Assembly (NCBI GenBank): GCA_958296065.1 | Contig: CATQHX010000010.1 | Location: 124,001 to 188,000, forward strand | Source: Vicinamibacterales bacterium | GTDB lineage: Bacteria; Acidobacteriota; Vicinamibacteria; Vicinamibacterales; UBA8438 | DNA length: 64,000 bases | Reading direction: 5' to 3' | Shown: positions 9,353 to 18,590 of the stretch, piece after piece | How positions within the stretch are numbered: the stretch's first letter is position 1 | Layout of the letters: each line of letters starts with the position of its first letter | Notes under the pieces: generated by a model | Databases searched by the model: none | Told to the model about the DNA's origin: nothing | The model's input: the letters and a program-made list of their open reading frames with translations, nothing else | Translations under genes and position numbers: made by a program

Positions 9353-9667
9353 TTGCAGCTGTAGCCCAGAAAGCCCGGCGGCTGGTCGAGCTGCGGGACC
9401 GGTGGCTCAACCCGCCGGAGTGGGTCGCCTGGGTGGACGAGCCGGTGCTGGCTATCCGAAGCGGTCGGTTCTCAGCGACGAGGACGCGGCGAAGGCGCTC
9501 ACGAGACGAACGTTGACGAACCTCTACCACGCCCGGCCGCAGTGGCTCGCCGACTCGCCGACACGCCCGCGGCGCTCGATGCCGCCGCGGCGTCGGCCTA
9601 CGGCTGGCCCGCCGACATCGCTGATGACGATGCCCTGCGCGAGCTATTGGCACTCAACGGACGGTAG
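9353..9667 (+). pseudogene. C-terminal remnant of a class I DNA methyltransferase (MmeI-like)
   Basis: Three frames read in turn give RRLVELRDRWLNPPEW, then GYPKRSVLSDEDAAKAL and LTNLYHARPQWLAD, then AYGWPADIADDDALRELLAL and a stop at 9665-9667. This series is the familiar C-terminal end of large SAM-dependent DNA methyltransferases of the MmeI/type IIL kind. Two frameshifts (near 9450 and 9555) and the absence of the catalytic part show that it is dead. Confidence 0.75.
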
Positions 9668-9807
9668 CGGGTCCACCCGCTCGCCAAGCTCGCGGCATCC
9701 TCATGCCTCACGGCAGGCGTTACGGCGGTCGCGGTCTGTGCCGACGAGATGGGCGATAATGGCCCGTGGGTCGCAGACTTCGTCGGCTCTGAATCCAGAG
9801 GAGACGC

Positions 9808-10605
9808 ATGAACGCCGAATCTGCGGCCATGCTGGTTTCTGGGATGCGGCGGGCCGCGTTCACGGCAGTCGTCATGCTGGCGCTGGTGGCGGCGCCGGCA
9901 GCGGCGCAACAGAGCCTTGATGCCGGGGGGCTGGTTTACGGTCTGGTGGGCGGTGGGTTCGGCGACGGCACATTCGTCGCGACCGGCGTTGGCGCTGGTA
10001 TCAGGCTGACGCGGCATCTTGGCCTGGATGTGGAACTGACGTACCTGTCGGGCGATGCTGCGGGAATGCCCACCCACGGGTACGGCGGGATTTCTGTCGC
10101 TGGCACGTTCGCCGTAGCGGATCCGGTGATCGGGGACATTCCGGCGTTCCCGCTTGGATTCGACCCCTGGTTCCCATCCGTTCGGATCGAGCACCAGCGG
10201 CGGGACGTGGCGACGTTCCTGACGAAATTCACGGTCGAGTTTCCGGTTGCGAATGGCCGGCTCTTCCCGTATCTGACCGGCGGCGGCGGGGTGGGGCGGG
10301 TGACGGAACGCTTCAGCATCGTCGTCGCTCCGATTCCCTGGATCCCATTAGACCCGCTGGGTACCGAACCGGTCGAGCACGCGTCGGATGGCATCAACAC
10401 GGTGCAGTTCTTCGACACTTCCATCTTCCCGTCGCCGGGCGAGTATTCCGAGCTGGGTTTGAGCCTCGTATTGGGCGGGGGCGTCGATGTGCGGTTGTGG
10501 CGCGGACTCGGGGTCGGCGTGGATGTCCGCTGGCTGCGGATCCTGCGCAGCTACGACGCCTTCGACACGGCTCAGGTGACCTCGCGGGTGAGCTACCGGT
10601 TCTGA
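9808..10605 (+). CDS. Outer-membrane beta-barrel protein
   Basis: ATG 9808 follows AGGAG. The 265-residue product has a signal peptide (hydrophobic ALVAAPAAAQQ, cleavage probably after AQ) and then alternating amphipathic strands with Gly and aromatic residues, ending in SYRF, the C-terminal Phe signal of barrels inserted by BAM. It resembles small OmpA-like or OmpW-like eight-to-ten-strand barrels; an internal loop region (about 95-135 and 160-200) is long. No periplasmic domain is seen. Location: outer membrane. Substrate unknown. It is a stand-alone gene. Confidence 0.8.
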   Translation: MNAESAAMLVSGMRRAAFTAVVMLALVAAPAAAQQSLDAGGLVYGLVGGGFGDGTFVATGVGAGIRLTRHLGLDVELTYLSGDAAGMPTHGYGGISVAGTFAVADPVIGDIPAFPLGFDPWFPSVRIEHQRRDVATFLTKFTVEFPVANGRLFPYLTGGGGVGRVTERFSIVVAPIPWIPLDPLGTEPVEHASDGINTVQFFDTSIFPSPGEYSELGLSLVLGGGVDVRLWRGLGVGVDVRWLRILRSYDAFDTAQVTSRVSYRF

Positions 10606-11408
10606 GACGGCGGACGCGTCGTCTGTGGGCGTTGGGGCGGGTCGTGATTCCAGCATTGTCGAACAAATGCCCGTTGTGAGCGTGCGCGGAGCCGGCGTCA
10701 AGGCCGATAGCCCGCGCAGCGGGTCGGCGCAGCCGAGCCTTGACGTCGGGGAGCACAAGCGGACTCTGAAGTGTGGTTGTCCTGAAATAGATGTGGGTCC
10801 TTGGCTCGGCGCGCGGGCCGTAACTGGTCGGCAGGCCTTGCTGGATGCGCCGCCGGGCCGGCCTCGGGCGGTGTCCGGTGCGACTCCCGGCGTCGCCCGT
10901 GAAGCCCTGTTCTTTTGGGCGGAAGCGGGGAGAACGGTGTCGTCGTATTCAAGTCCATGTGCCATCGATGCGTGGATTGTGTCGGACCCGACTGGACGAG
11001 CATCCCCGTGAGGCAGTGCCATCCACGGAGTCAGAAGTACGGCACGTCCAGCACCGGCTCCCAGGTTGAAGAGGTTGCGCACGGTGCGGACGATCCTCGA
11101 CAACCTGTCCGTCAGAAGACGAAGTTCGTCGTGACGTTCCTTCAGGAGCATCCGACGTGACGCTGCACTTGACGCTGCCGTGTTCGTCGTGGCTTAATCA
11201 GGTCAAGCTGGTGGGTTCTCGACGATTCAGCGGGACTTGCCGTCGCGGGGACTCTTCACGTCGACGACGGACCTCGCATCGCTGCTCCGTCGCTACGTCG
11301 GCGCCTGCCCGATGCGGGCGAAGCTTTTCCGCCGGAAGTACGCCAATCCCACTCGGCGCCTCCCTCACGGAACACTTTTTCACCGACACGCCCCCAAGGA
11401 GCAGCACT
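10606..11408. other. Gene-poor stretch with a composite hairpin
   Basis: I see no supported gene. CGTCAAGGC (10696-10704) pairs with GCCTTGACG (10737-10745), enclosing a second stem CCCGC/GCGGG. It looks like a REP-type intergenic hairpin and could close the upstream barrel transcript. The rest has no recognisable content up to the ribosome site AAGGAG near 11396. Confidence 0.4.
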
Positions 11409-12947
11409 GTGGAGTTAGCCATCACCGACCGACTTCTTCGAGATCTCGGGGCTCTCTCTCCGTCCCTGTACAAGAAGTGTCAAGAACTTATCCAGGAACT
11501 TCGCGCCGTCAAGACCGGCGCACTCCGTCAACAGGCGCGACCAGGCTGGCGGTTGCATGATCTGCGGAGTTCCGACATGCTTTCGCTGTCCGTAGACATG
11601 AACTACCGGTTGCTAGCTCAACTTACCGGCAGTACTCTCATGCTTCATAGGGTGGTAAAGCACGACCTAGCGGACCGAGCCAATGTGAACCGAAATACTC
11701 GCGCTCAAGCTGTCGCGACCATCAGTGGCGCTGAGCTCAGGCCTAGCGACATCTACAACGCACTACTCGCGTTCGGCATCGAGGAGACAGATGCCGAAGA
11801 CTTCTCTGCCTGCAATACGGAGGACGATCTTCTTGAGGCCTTGGCCCGCGCGCCAGAAGCCACGGCTAACCTAGCGCTCACACTGTATGAGACCAGCGGT
11901 TTGGTCATTCCTGAGGCGCGTTTTCGCATTCTCCAGCAAGATGATGACTTCGCACTTCTCCTCGATACCGGTGGCCTAGACTGGGAAACATACTTGCACC
12001 CGTCGCAAACTTTTCTTGTGGAATTGCCAGCTTCCGTTCGCGCCGCGGTCGTCGGTTCTGCTGGCACCGGAAAGACCGTCTGTGCTTGGCACCGTGCTAA
12101 GCACTTGATAGAGGCCGGGGTCTCGCTAGGATTTGTTTGCCCGCACGACTCAGTTCTCGATGTATCCAAGACACGCTTGCTACGAATGGTCGGTGCACAC
12201 GAAGATGGGAACTATTTCCTTGTCCCGAGACAGCCCGACGACCTTTTGCAACTTGCCGAGGTCGTCGACCACATCATCATTGATGAAGGACAGGAAATAC
12301 CAGTGACTTGGTTAGCGAGACTTGCCGAGAGGGTCAACGGCAGGGGGGGCATGACGCTGTTCTATGACCTCAACCAACTCGGCGGCAATATTCCAGCTGG
12401 CGATCGTACGCGCTACCGGAGACGTGTAACGGATTGGAAGATGATGCTGGATAGTGTTCCCCGGATGCAGAAGTTTCGGTTGGCCATCAATTACAGGAAC
12501 GCTCGCGAGATTGCCGAGAGTTACCTCGGTCTTCTTTCGGAGGCACTTCCCGCAAAGCCGTTGGCCGACGTTCCGGTTTTCGAAACAGGTGAGGTCGTGC
12601 GCCGAAGGATCCTTGCCCAGGAAGTGGACGATGTTGTGACAAGTCTTCTCCATCGCCTGCTGCAAGAGCATTCGCCTCGAGACATTGGAATAGTCTGTCT
12701 CGACCGGGGGACGGACCGGCTACGCCGCGTGCTGCTGAAACGGAAATTCCCGGTGGCGGTAGATCCCATGTGCGACAGCTTGGTCATTACTACTGCATCG
12801 AAGATTCGTGGTCACGAACGGCAAGTGGTAATTGTGACGGTGAACGACTACGATGCCCTTTGCCGAAATTTTGGTGCTGCCATCGATGCGTATATTGCAA
12901 TGTCGAGAGCCGTGAAACGTCTCATCGTAATTGAGGCCGCAGCCTGA
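11409..12947 (+). CDS. RelE-like domain fused to SF1 (UvrD-like) helicase/ATPase
   Basis: The start is GTG 11409, eight bases after AAGGAG, giving 512 residues. Residues 1-95 look like a RelE/HigB toxin fold: helix pair, then LHDLRSSDMLSLSVDMNYRL and MLHRVVKHDLADRAN. Residues 200-512 are a compact superfamily 1 helicase: HPSQ (197-200), Walker A GSAGTGKT (216-223), motif II IIIDEGQE (289-296), INYRNAREI near 360, TTASKIRGHERQVVIV near 465, and AYIAMSRAVKRL near 498. It is shorter than UvrD and has no clear 2B domain. A second gene overlaps its stop. The same domain pair occurs again at 50288. The likely role is phage defence, by inference from domain type and island context. Confidence 0.75.
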   Translation: MELAITDRLLRDLGALSPSLYKKCQELIQELRAVKTGALRQQARPGWRLHDLRSSDMLSLSVDMNYRLLAQLTGSTLMLHRVVKHDLADRANVNRNTRAQAVATISGAELRPSDIYNALLAFGIEETDAEDFSACNTEDDLLEALARAPEATANLALTLYETSGLVIPEARFRILQQDDDFALLLDTGGLDWETYLHPSQTFLVELPASVRAAVVGSAGTGKTVCAWHRAKHLIEAGVSLGFVCPHDSVLDVSKTRLLRMVGAHEDGNYFLVPRQPDDLLQLAEVVDHIIIDEGQEIPVTWLARLAERVNGRGGMTLFYDLNQLGGNIPAGDRTRYRRRVTDWKMMLDSVPRMQKFRLAINYRNAREIAESYLGLLSEALPAKPLADVPVFETGEVVRRRILAQEVDDVVTSLLHRLLQEHSPRDIGIVCLDRGTDRLRRVLLKRKFPVAVDPMCDSLVITTASKIRGHERQVVIVTVNDYDALCRNFGAAIDAYIAMSRAVKRLIVIEAAA

Positions 12948-13369
12948 TGAGAGATTTTCGTGAGCGCGTGATACCGCGTCAGCCCGATAACTCGGAGATC
13001 ATCGAAGCCCTACGCAAGGGCCAACTGGAAAAGGCACTACGAAAGGCGCGGGCTGCGGGTACTGTTGTATGCCAGGCGGAAATTGACGGCGCAGCAAAGG
13101 CGATGCTGCGCATGGGACGAGCGGGCGCATTGCTTGCGATGGTGGGCAAGGTCGACGTATGTTTGCCTTTCGACATTGAGACGTTGCTCTGTCGCACATA
13201 TGAAGCCAAAGATTACCACACGTTCCTTAAGCAAGTGCATCGCCTTGGTTTGGCCGAGGAACAACAACGTAGAGTCCAGGCGGCGATCGAAGCAGTACAA
13301 CGTAAGGCCCCCCGCGAGGCAATGGCTTGGCGTCGAAAGTTCGGCGTGGGAAGAACCGATCCCGATTAG
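12947..13369 (+). CDS. Small helical partner of the RelE-helicase fusion
   Basis: The ATG overlaps the helicase stop (TGATG), so translation is coupled. The 140-residue product is highly charged and almost wholly helical: IIEALRKGQLEKALRKARAAG near the N-terminus reads like a TPR-type hairpin, and the C-terminal part EEQQRRVQAAIEAVQRK is another amphipathic helix. No catalytic motif, signal peptide or membrane segment is visible. I do not recognise the family. Position suggests it is a dedicated partner, for example an inhibitor or adaptor of the toxin-helicase. Confidence 0.65.
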   Translation: MRDFRERVIPRQPDNSEIIEALRKGQLEKALRKARAAGTVVCQAEIDGAAKAMLRMGRAGALLAMVGKVDVCLPFDIETLLCRTYEAKDYHTFLKQVHRLGLAEEQQRRVQAAIEAVQRKAPREAMAWRRKFGVGRTDPD

Positions 13370-13638
13370 TATTAGTTGGTAGTGGCCATTTGAAACGGGA
13401 ACGGTCGTTTGTACGTCTTTGTTTAACGAGTGATTCGTCAACGAACACGGGCATGGCGTGGGCCGGGAGCGCCGAAGCCGCGTGCCGATGAGGTTCCCTT
13501 GGTGGACGGTGCGTCGTACGCGGGATGCCACCGTGACTGCACTGCTACCCTGCGGCTTTGCAGTCTGCCGAGCGCAGCTACCGTTGGATGGATCTTCCCG
13601 GATATCGGGGCGCCGAGCCTCGGGGGCAGCGTTTCTGG

Positions 13639-13745
13639 ATATTTCGCTGAAGTTGAACACCGAACTCGGCGAACGTGAACGCTGATTTCGGCGAACGTGA
13701 ACCCTCGTCGGAGCGTAGCGACGATGCTCTGTCAGGTCCCTCCCT
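13639..13745. repeat. Solo end of an IS21-family element
   Basis: The segment shares with 54381-54485 the blocks TATTTCGCTGAA, CGAACGTGAAC (repeated) and CTCGTCGGAGCGTAGCGACG, in the same order and orientation. Spaced copies of a GAACACCGA-type word are the multiple terminal repeats of an IS21-family end. No transposase belongs to it here. The rest of 13370-14028 shows no supported gene. Confidence 0.65.
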
Positions 13746-14054
13746 GTGGTGGCGTACCGTAGCGGGTGTTCAAGATCCTATCTTGATCCTCAATGGACGG
13801 GTCAAAGCCGGCTGTTCCTGCAACTCCAGGAGCGTCTGCACGGCGTCGTTCCACTGCTGTGGCCGCGCTCTCCGGTCCGCTGGCTCCACACGACCACGGA
13901 GTTGACGGATCCAACTGTGTTCTGCCTCGCCGGCGTCCGCAGAGACTGGTCGAGTCGCCGACGACAAAGAGCCGCACTCCTCCGCAGTCGCAGTTATGCC
14001 GGAACATCATAGGCGAGCACGGTAAGGACAGTGATCAATACAAAGTCTTCAACT

Positions 14055-15263
14055 TCATCGGGGTAGCAGTTTGTAATTCCATTCCCCGTGAAACTCATCG
14101 TGGACCAGCGCGAGTGCGTCCATCTGTTTCTTGGTCACCGTAACGCCCGTGGGATACTCCCCGGCATCGAGTTCGGCCCGGACCCGCAGCCCGGTTACCG
14201 TCCGGACGTTCCCGATGCGGTCGACGATGGTCTCATACGTCGTCAGCGGGGTGCCGCGCCAGTTCGCCGTGATGTGACAGAAGAGCCGGTGCTCGATCTT
14301 GTTCCACTTGCTGGTGCCCGGTGGGAAATGACTCACCTCGATGGTCAGGCCGGTCTCGTCGGCCAACTGCTGAAGCTCATGCTTCCAGGCGCGAGACCGA
14401 TACCCGTTGCTTCCGCCCGCATCAGCCGTGACGAACAGGGTCGTGGCGTCGGGGTAGGCACCGCAACCCATCTGATGCCACCAGTGGCGAATCGACGCCA
14501 CCGCGAACGCCGGTGTGTCGTGGTCCCAGCCCACGCTCACCCAGGCTTCGTTGCGCGCCATGTCGTAGACGCCGTACGGAATCGCCTTGCCCTCGGCGTC
14601 GGTCGGGAAATCATGCACCAGCACCGCCGGTGGCGTACCCTTCGGCTGCCATTCCCGCCCGCCGTTCTTGAAGTTCCCGACCAGCTCCTTCTTCTTCGTG
14701 TCGACCGAGACCACCGGCTGGCCGGCGGTCAGATGCTTGTCCGCGGTCTGGTTGATGTACTCGAACTGCGCGTTGCGGTCCGGATGCGTGGCGCCTTCCT
14801 GACGCTTGCGCGGCGACTGCAGCCGGTAGCCCAGACGGTGCAGCAGCCGGCCCACAGTCGTCGAACTCACCCGCCACCCCTGCTCGGTCAGCGCCGCCGC
14901 CAGCTTCGCGCGACTCTTGCACGTCCAGCGCAACGGAGATGTCGGGTCGCCGCGCGTGAGCGGGTCCACCAGCGCTTCGAGCGCGGCCTGGATACCGGGT
15001 TGATCCTGCTGGATGCGGGGCCGTCCGCCTCCAGGGCGTCGGATGCGGTCCGTCGGCGACTCGTCGCGGGCAATCTCCCGGCGTCCCCTGCGAATCGTCT
15101 CCCGAGCCAGACCGGTAGCCGACGAAACCACCGCGTCGCCACCGTAGCCGATGGCGAGCGACTCGGCCGCCGCCCACCGCCGGCGACTACGCTCGTCTAA
15201 CACCGGCGCGACCACGGCATACTTCGCAACCAGAAGCGCTTCCAGCTCGATGTCTCGCTTCAT
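14055..15263 (-). CDS. ISAzo13-family transposase
   Basis: The 402-residue protein has an N-terminal HTH region (GLARETIRRGRREI), a Pro/Arg-rich linker, and a DDE-type core with VVSVDTKKKELVGNFKNGG, FVTADAGGSNGYRSR and FPPGTSKWNKIEHRLF, the pattern of ISAzo13-family transposases. Length is normal and no break is seen, so it may be active. The element runs from about 14029, where TGATCAATACAAAGT begins, to about 15300; terminal inverted repeats were not clear by eye. A diverged piece of the same 3' end lies at 20913-21098. Confidence 0.85.
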   Translation of the reverse strand: MKRDIELEALLVAKYAVVAPVLDERSRRRWAAAESLAIGYGGDAVVSSATGLARETIRRGRREIARDESPTDRIRRPGGGRPRIQQDQPGIQAALEALVDPLTRGDPTSPLRWTCKSRAKLAAALTEQGWRVSSTTVGRLLHRLGYRLQSPRKRQEGATHPDRNAQFEYINQTADKHLTAGQPVVSVDTKKKELVGNFKNGGREWQPKGTPPAVLVHDFPTDAEGKAIPYGVYDMARNEAWVSVGWDHDTPAFAVASIRHWWHQMGCGAYPDATTLFVTADAGGSNGYRSRAWKHELQQLADETGLTIEVSHFPPGTSKWNKIEHRLFCHITANWRGTPLTTYETIVDRIGNVRTVTGLRVRAELDAGEYPTGVTVTKKQMDALALVHDEFHGEWNYKLLPR

Positions 15264-15304
15264 GCCTCCAGTATGGCCGGAAAGCCAGCAGGTGGCAAAC
15301 TAGT

Positions 15305-16507
15305 TTAGGCCAGTGTCCTAAGTAGCAGCTCTCGATCGGGATCGTCAGGATGCTGGAAGACAAATCGCCAGCCCGTATCGTCATGCTGGTATGCGACATC
15401 GCGACGGAAGGAACGATGTAACCGCACCGTCTCTGGAACCCGAGCGAGTACCGCGGTGAAGTTCTTCGTGCGACTGAAGATGATCAGCGCCAGCTTGCCG
15501 TCACGCCACGTGGCATAGCCCAGCAACTGGTCCAGTGCTTCCTGGAGCGCCTTGGGTCCGGCCCAGAACTTTGTCTCGGCCACGAAGACGTTCTTGTCGT
15601 CCGCTCGGATCAGAATGTCTGTCTTACCGGAGCAGTTGAAGGTCTCCCCGCTCGCCTGACCTTCGTACTGCCCGTTGAGCTGGACCAGGAAGTGGGTGCG
15701 CATGTCCTCCTCCTTCATGCCCTTGAAGGCAGCTGGGCTACGTTCCATGACGTGCACCATGCCATCGATAATCGCGATGATGTTGTCGTACTCCTCCAGC
15801 TGGAGTGCAGGCTCGGGAACAAAGGGCTTCGCGCCGCGGGCAGGTTTTCGGACCCGAGGTCTCCGGCGTGCCGTAGGAACGGCGTACGTTCGGGGCGCGC
15901 CCTCCCGTTGACGAAGGGGATAGCCGAGCTGACTGACCATACCCTGGTCCTTGAGCAACTTCTCGCGGCGCCGCACAATCCGTTGCTTCGCTTCCGCACG
16001 AAAAGATTCGTTAAACGGAACAACATCGTTCCGAACCCAGGAGAGGTGCTCCCGGACCCCCGCTAGCTCCCGTTCGAATTCCGCCCTCAACGCCTCGGCG
16101 TCATGGTCGAGGCGCTCGTAGCGGAACAACAGTTCCCCATTTCCGACTTCGGCACACGGCGGACACGTCGAAAATGTAGAAGCCTGTGCGCCGAATAGCT
16201 CGTGTTCCCCGTCAAACGGAACATGGAATGACACTCTCGTACCGGACAAGTAGAACGGCCTGCTTCGGTCGAAAACGAAGCGCCCTGGGTCCTGGCTCAC
16301 GTCGACCTTTACTTCGTCCTGGCTCGCCTGAATGTCCGACTCTCTGAGGACCGGCGGCTCGATGCGCAGCTCCTCAACGAGCTCCTCCGCCAGCTGATCC
16401 GGCGGTCTTGAGAGAATCTCCGATGCGGGAAAGGCCTCGATGGCACGCGTCAGCTTCTCGTCCTGCGCTCCAATTGCGGCGCGCAACTCAAACCTGCGGA
16501 AGAGCAT
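15305..16507 (-). CDS. PD-(D/E)XK-type nuclease-like protein, possible stand-alone defence gene
   Basis: Start ATG 16507 (MLFRRFELRA) is preceded by AGGAGAGAGAG; an ATG nine codons earlier is less well placed. The 400-residue product has an N-terminal alpha/beta region, a long helical middle (about 130-200), a basic linker rich in Arg/Pro near 225-240, and a C-terminal restriction-like core: GKTDILIRADDKNVFVAETKFW with Asp near 294 and E-x-K near 307, then ALDQLLGYATWRDGKLALIIF. This fits the PD-(D/E)XK fold used in DNA cleavage. It sits just behind the transposase and about 2 kb from the NACHT gene, so a defence role is plausible. The N-terminal domain is unknown to me. Confidence 0.7.
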   Translation of the reverse strand: MLFRRFELRAAIGAQDEKLTRAIEAFPASEILSRPPDQLAEELVEELRIEPPVLRESDIQASQDEVKVDVSQDPGRFVFDRSRPFYLSGTRVSFHVPFDGEHELFGAQASTFSTCPPCAEVGNGELLFRYERLDHDAEALRAEFERELAGVREHLSWVRNDVVPFNESFRAEAKQRIVRRREKLLKDQGMVSQLGYPLRQREGAPRTYAVPTARRRPRVRKPARGAKPFVPEPALQLEEYDNIIAIIDGMVHVMERSPAAFKGMKEEDMRTHFLVQLNGQYEGQASGETFNCSGKTDILIRADDKNVFVAETKFWAGPKALQEALDQLLGYATWRDGKLALIIFSRTKNFTAVLARVPETVRLHRSFRRDVAYQHDDTGWRFVFQHPDDPDRELLLRTLA

Positions 16508-16534
16508 ATCTCTCTCTCCTCGCCTTCTGTTCAT

Positions 16535-17772
16535 GGACTACTCGCGACGAGATCCGCACATCACTCGCACGGACGTCGCCTTGGGCACGATCGCCAACAT
16601 CTAATTGTACCCGGTCTACCCGGTCACCTGGCAACGGTCCCAAGCAGCTCCGGCGACACGCGCGAATTCCTGGACGGCGCAGCGCATGGACGGCCGCCCG
16701 ACGATCGAGACCGTTGTGGACTTGATCAGGGAAATGACTGGTCCACGTCGGGACCTGAATGATCTAGCGTCAGCCCTCAATAGAATTTCCGCCACCCATT
16801 CCATTCCCAATTCGGAGCTGGATTCGATCGCACTTTGCGGAACTGCTTCGGCTGGCTGCGGAGGGTTGCGGACGCGGTTCAAGACGGACTGGGAGGCTTC
16901 CGGTCCACCGCCGAGTAGCCGGTCGCGTTCGGCGACACGAAGCTGCTGGCGACGATAGGACGAAGCCGTACCAACGCTGCCCGGTGGGATGTGTCCCTCG
17001 GGAACAGCAGCAGCGGCGGGTTCAGGTCCGGATGCGGGGACCGTTCGTTCGCACTCGTCGACTGGCGCAAGAGCGACTTGGGGGCGGTCGATGGCTGAGT
17101 GCTCGAGCGTTCGACTCCTTCGTTCAGCTACCCCCTGGCTGTCGACCTCGGAGACGCCGACCTCCGTCGGCAGACTGCCGAGGTGTCGCGCGCGGACCAT
17201 CCCGCAGCGCGTTCCGGACGCGTCGGTCTACCGTCGGCTGTCCTTGACGCGTGGCTCGGCCGGACCTTCCTCGACGATCTCGGCGACGGCGCGGTTTGAC
17301 GGGCGTCCGGCTCGCCTGCGTCGAGCCCTATCGCTACGGCATGTTGCAGGGCGCCGACCTTGTATACGTGTGGTTCGTCGCCCCACGTGCGGCGATGAAC
17401 GGACCGTCGGCAACGGTGGGTGATGGTGCACGCCGACCAGCCCGCGCGCACGGGGATCGACCCGCGCGTCGAACTCCGGGACCGACAGTTGCCGGGGAGC
17501 GCCTCAGACACACGGAACGGGGAATGCGGCGTGTGGATGGCGAACATGCGTTCGCAGTGGAGCCTGCGGCCCGTTCTCGGATCGGAAGGAAGGATCCGGT
17601 GTGCGAACCGGCAAGGGCGGCGTCCGACCGGGCGTGGCCGTCACCTGACGACAGCGTCCTGCCGACCGGACCTCCGGAGACGGCGGCTGATTCGTGTCGC
17701 ACGCCTGCAGACTGCCGGGACTTCGCCGGTCGGTTCCGCACCTGCCCGGCGGTGGTGACGGCTGGCCTCGGG
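16535..17772. other. 1.2 kb without a supported gene
   Basis: Several open frames exist on both strands, but they are rich in Arg, Pro and Ser, lack ribosome sites, and do not read like folded proteins. It probably holds decayed sequence. Nothing specific was identified. Confidence 0.4.
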
Positions 17773-18051
17773 TCAAGTGCGCGGGCTGTCCACTTGAGTT
17801 GGTCGACCTTCGCGGCGTGGGTGTGGCGCGGCCGTCTCGGCGACGACCGCTGCGGCGAGTCGGAGCGCTTCGAACGCAACGTCGATGAACACGATGACGT
17901 CGCGGGCGTCGAGCCGCTGGATGATGCCCCAGCGCCGCTTGCTCGGCCCCCGCGTCATCTCGTCGAGGCTCAGCAGCGCCATCCGCGTGCGGTGCCGCAT
18001 CCGCAGCAGCGCCGCCGAAAGCCCGGGGGCCGTGGGCTGGCCGTCGCCCAT
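17773..18051 (-). CDS. Small hypothetical protein
   Basis: The frame begins at ATG 18051, 23 bases after the stop of the truncated upstream gene on the same strand, behind a purine-rich GGCGGGGG. The 92-residue product has a protein-like core (RMALLSLDEMTRGPSKRRWG, then DARDVIVFIDVAFEALRLA) and a weak tail. The central part could be a short amphipathic or membrane-associated helix. I do not recognise it. If real, it formed an operon with the gene whose 3' end remains at 18075-18527. Confidence 0.3.
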   Translation of the reverse strand: MGDGQPTAPGLSAALLRMRHRTRMALLSLDEMTRGPSKRRWGIIQRLDARDVIVFIDVAFEALRLAAAVVAETAAPHPRREGRPTQVDSPRT

Positions 18052-18074
18052 CCCCCGCCTGGAAACGGCTTTTC

Positions 18075-18527
18075 CTACTGGTTGTGCTCATACCACTGCT
18101 CCATCGCGTGGTCCAGCAGCTCGATGGCGTTGCGTCGCGCCGCGTCGGTGGTCTCGATCGGAACTGCCGGATTGATGGCCGCGGCGTCCTCGAGCATCCC
18201 CGTCGCTACCGCGAAGGCGTCCGGCTCGTTGTAGATCGCGATGCGTTCGGCGTAGTCGTCGGGACTCTCGCCAGCGGGCGGCTTGACGACCGTGGCGTGG
18301 CGCACCTGCTGACTGTTGAAGCCAACCCCCGTCAGCGTGGTCTCGTCGACGCCGGCGGCCCCCAGTGATGCGCTCAGCCAGCCGACCTCCTTCTCCCAAT
18401 ACATCGCGAGTCGGTCGGTCAGCCGCTCGGCGTTGTCGAGCAGGCTGCGGCCGTGCGCGTCGTGCTGTCCGGCCAGCACCAGCCGAACGAAGCACTCGGC
18501 CCGTCCGGCGGCGAACGACCCGTAGCA
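18075..18527 (-). pseudogene. 3' end of a lost minus-strand gene
   Basis: From about 18527 down to a TAG at 18075 the minus strand reads as a good globular, helical protein, for instance WEKEVGWLSASLGAAGVDET and DDYAERIAIYNEPDAFAVA, ending MEQWYEHNQ. Upstream of 18527 the same frame turns into antisense of the NACHT gene region, so the 5' part is missing. The junction at about 18530 probably marks where the NACHT gene was inserted. The family is not recognised. Confidence 0.45.
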
Positions 18528-18590
18528 CCTCCGTTTCCTGCTATCATTCTTCCGACGACGACGCACACTCCGGGTCCAGGAGTCCTCCCA

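Noticed and set aside
17251-18234. 327-codon plus-strand frame
   Set aside because: Low-complexity Arg/Pro/Ser content and it crosses the minus-strand gene fragment at 18075.
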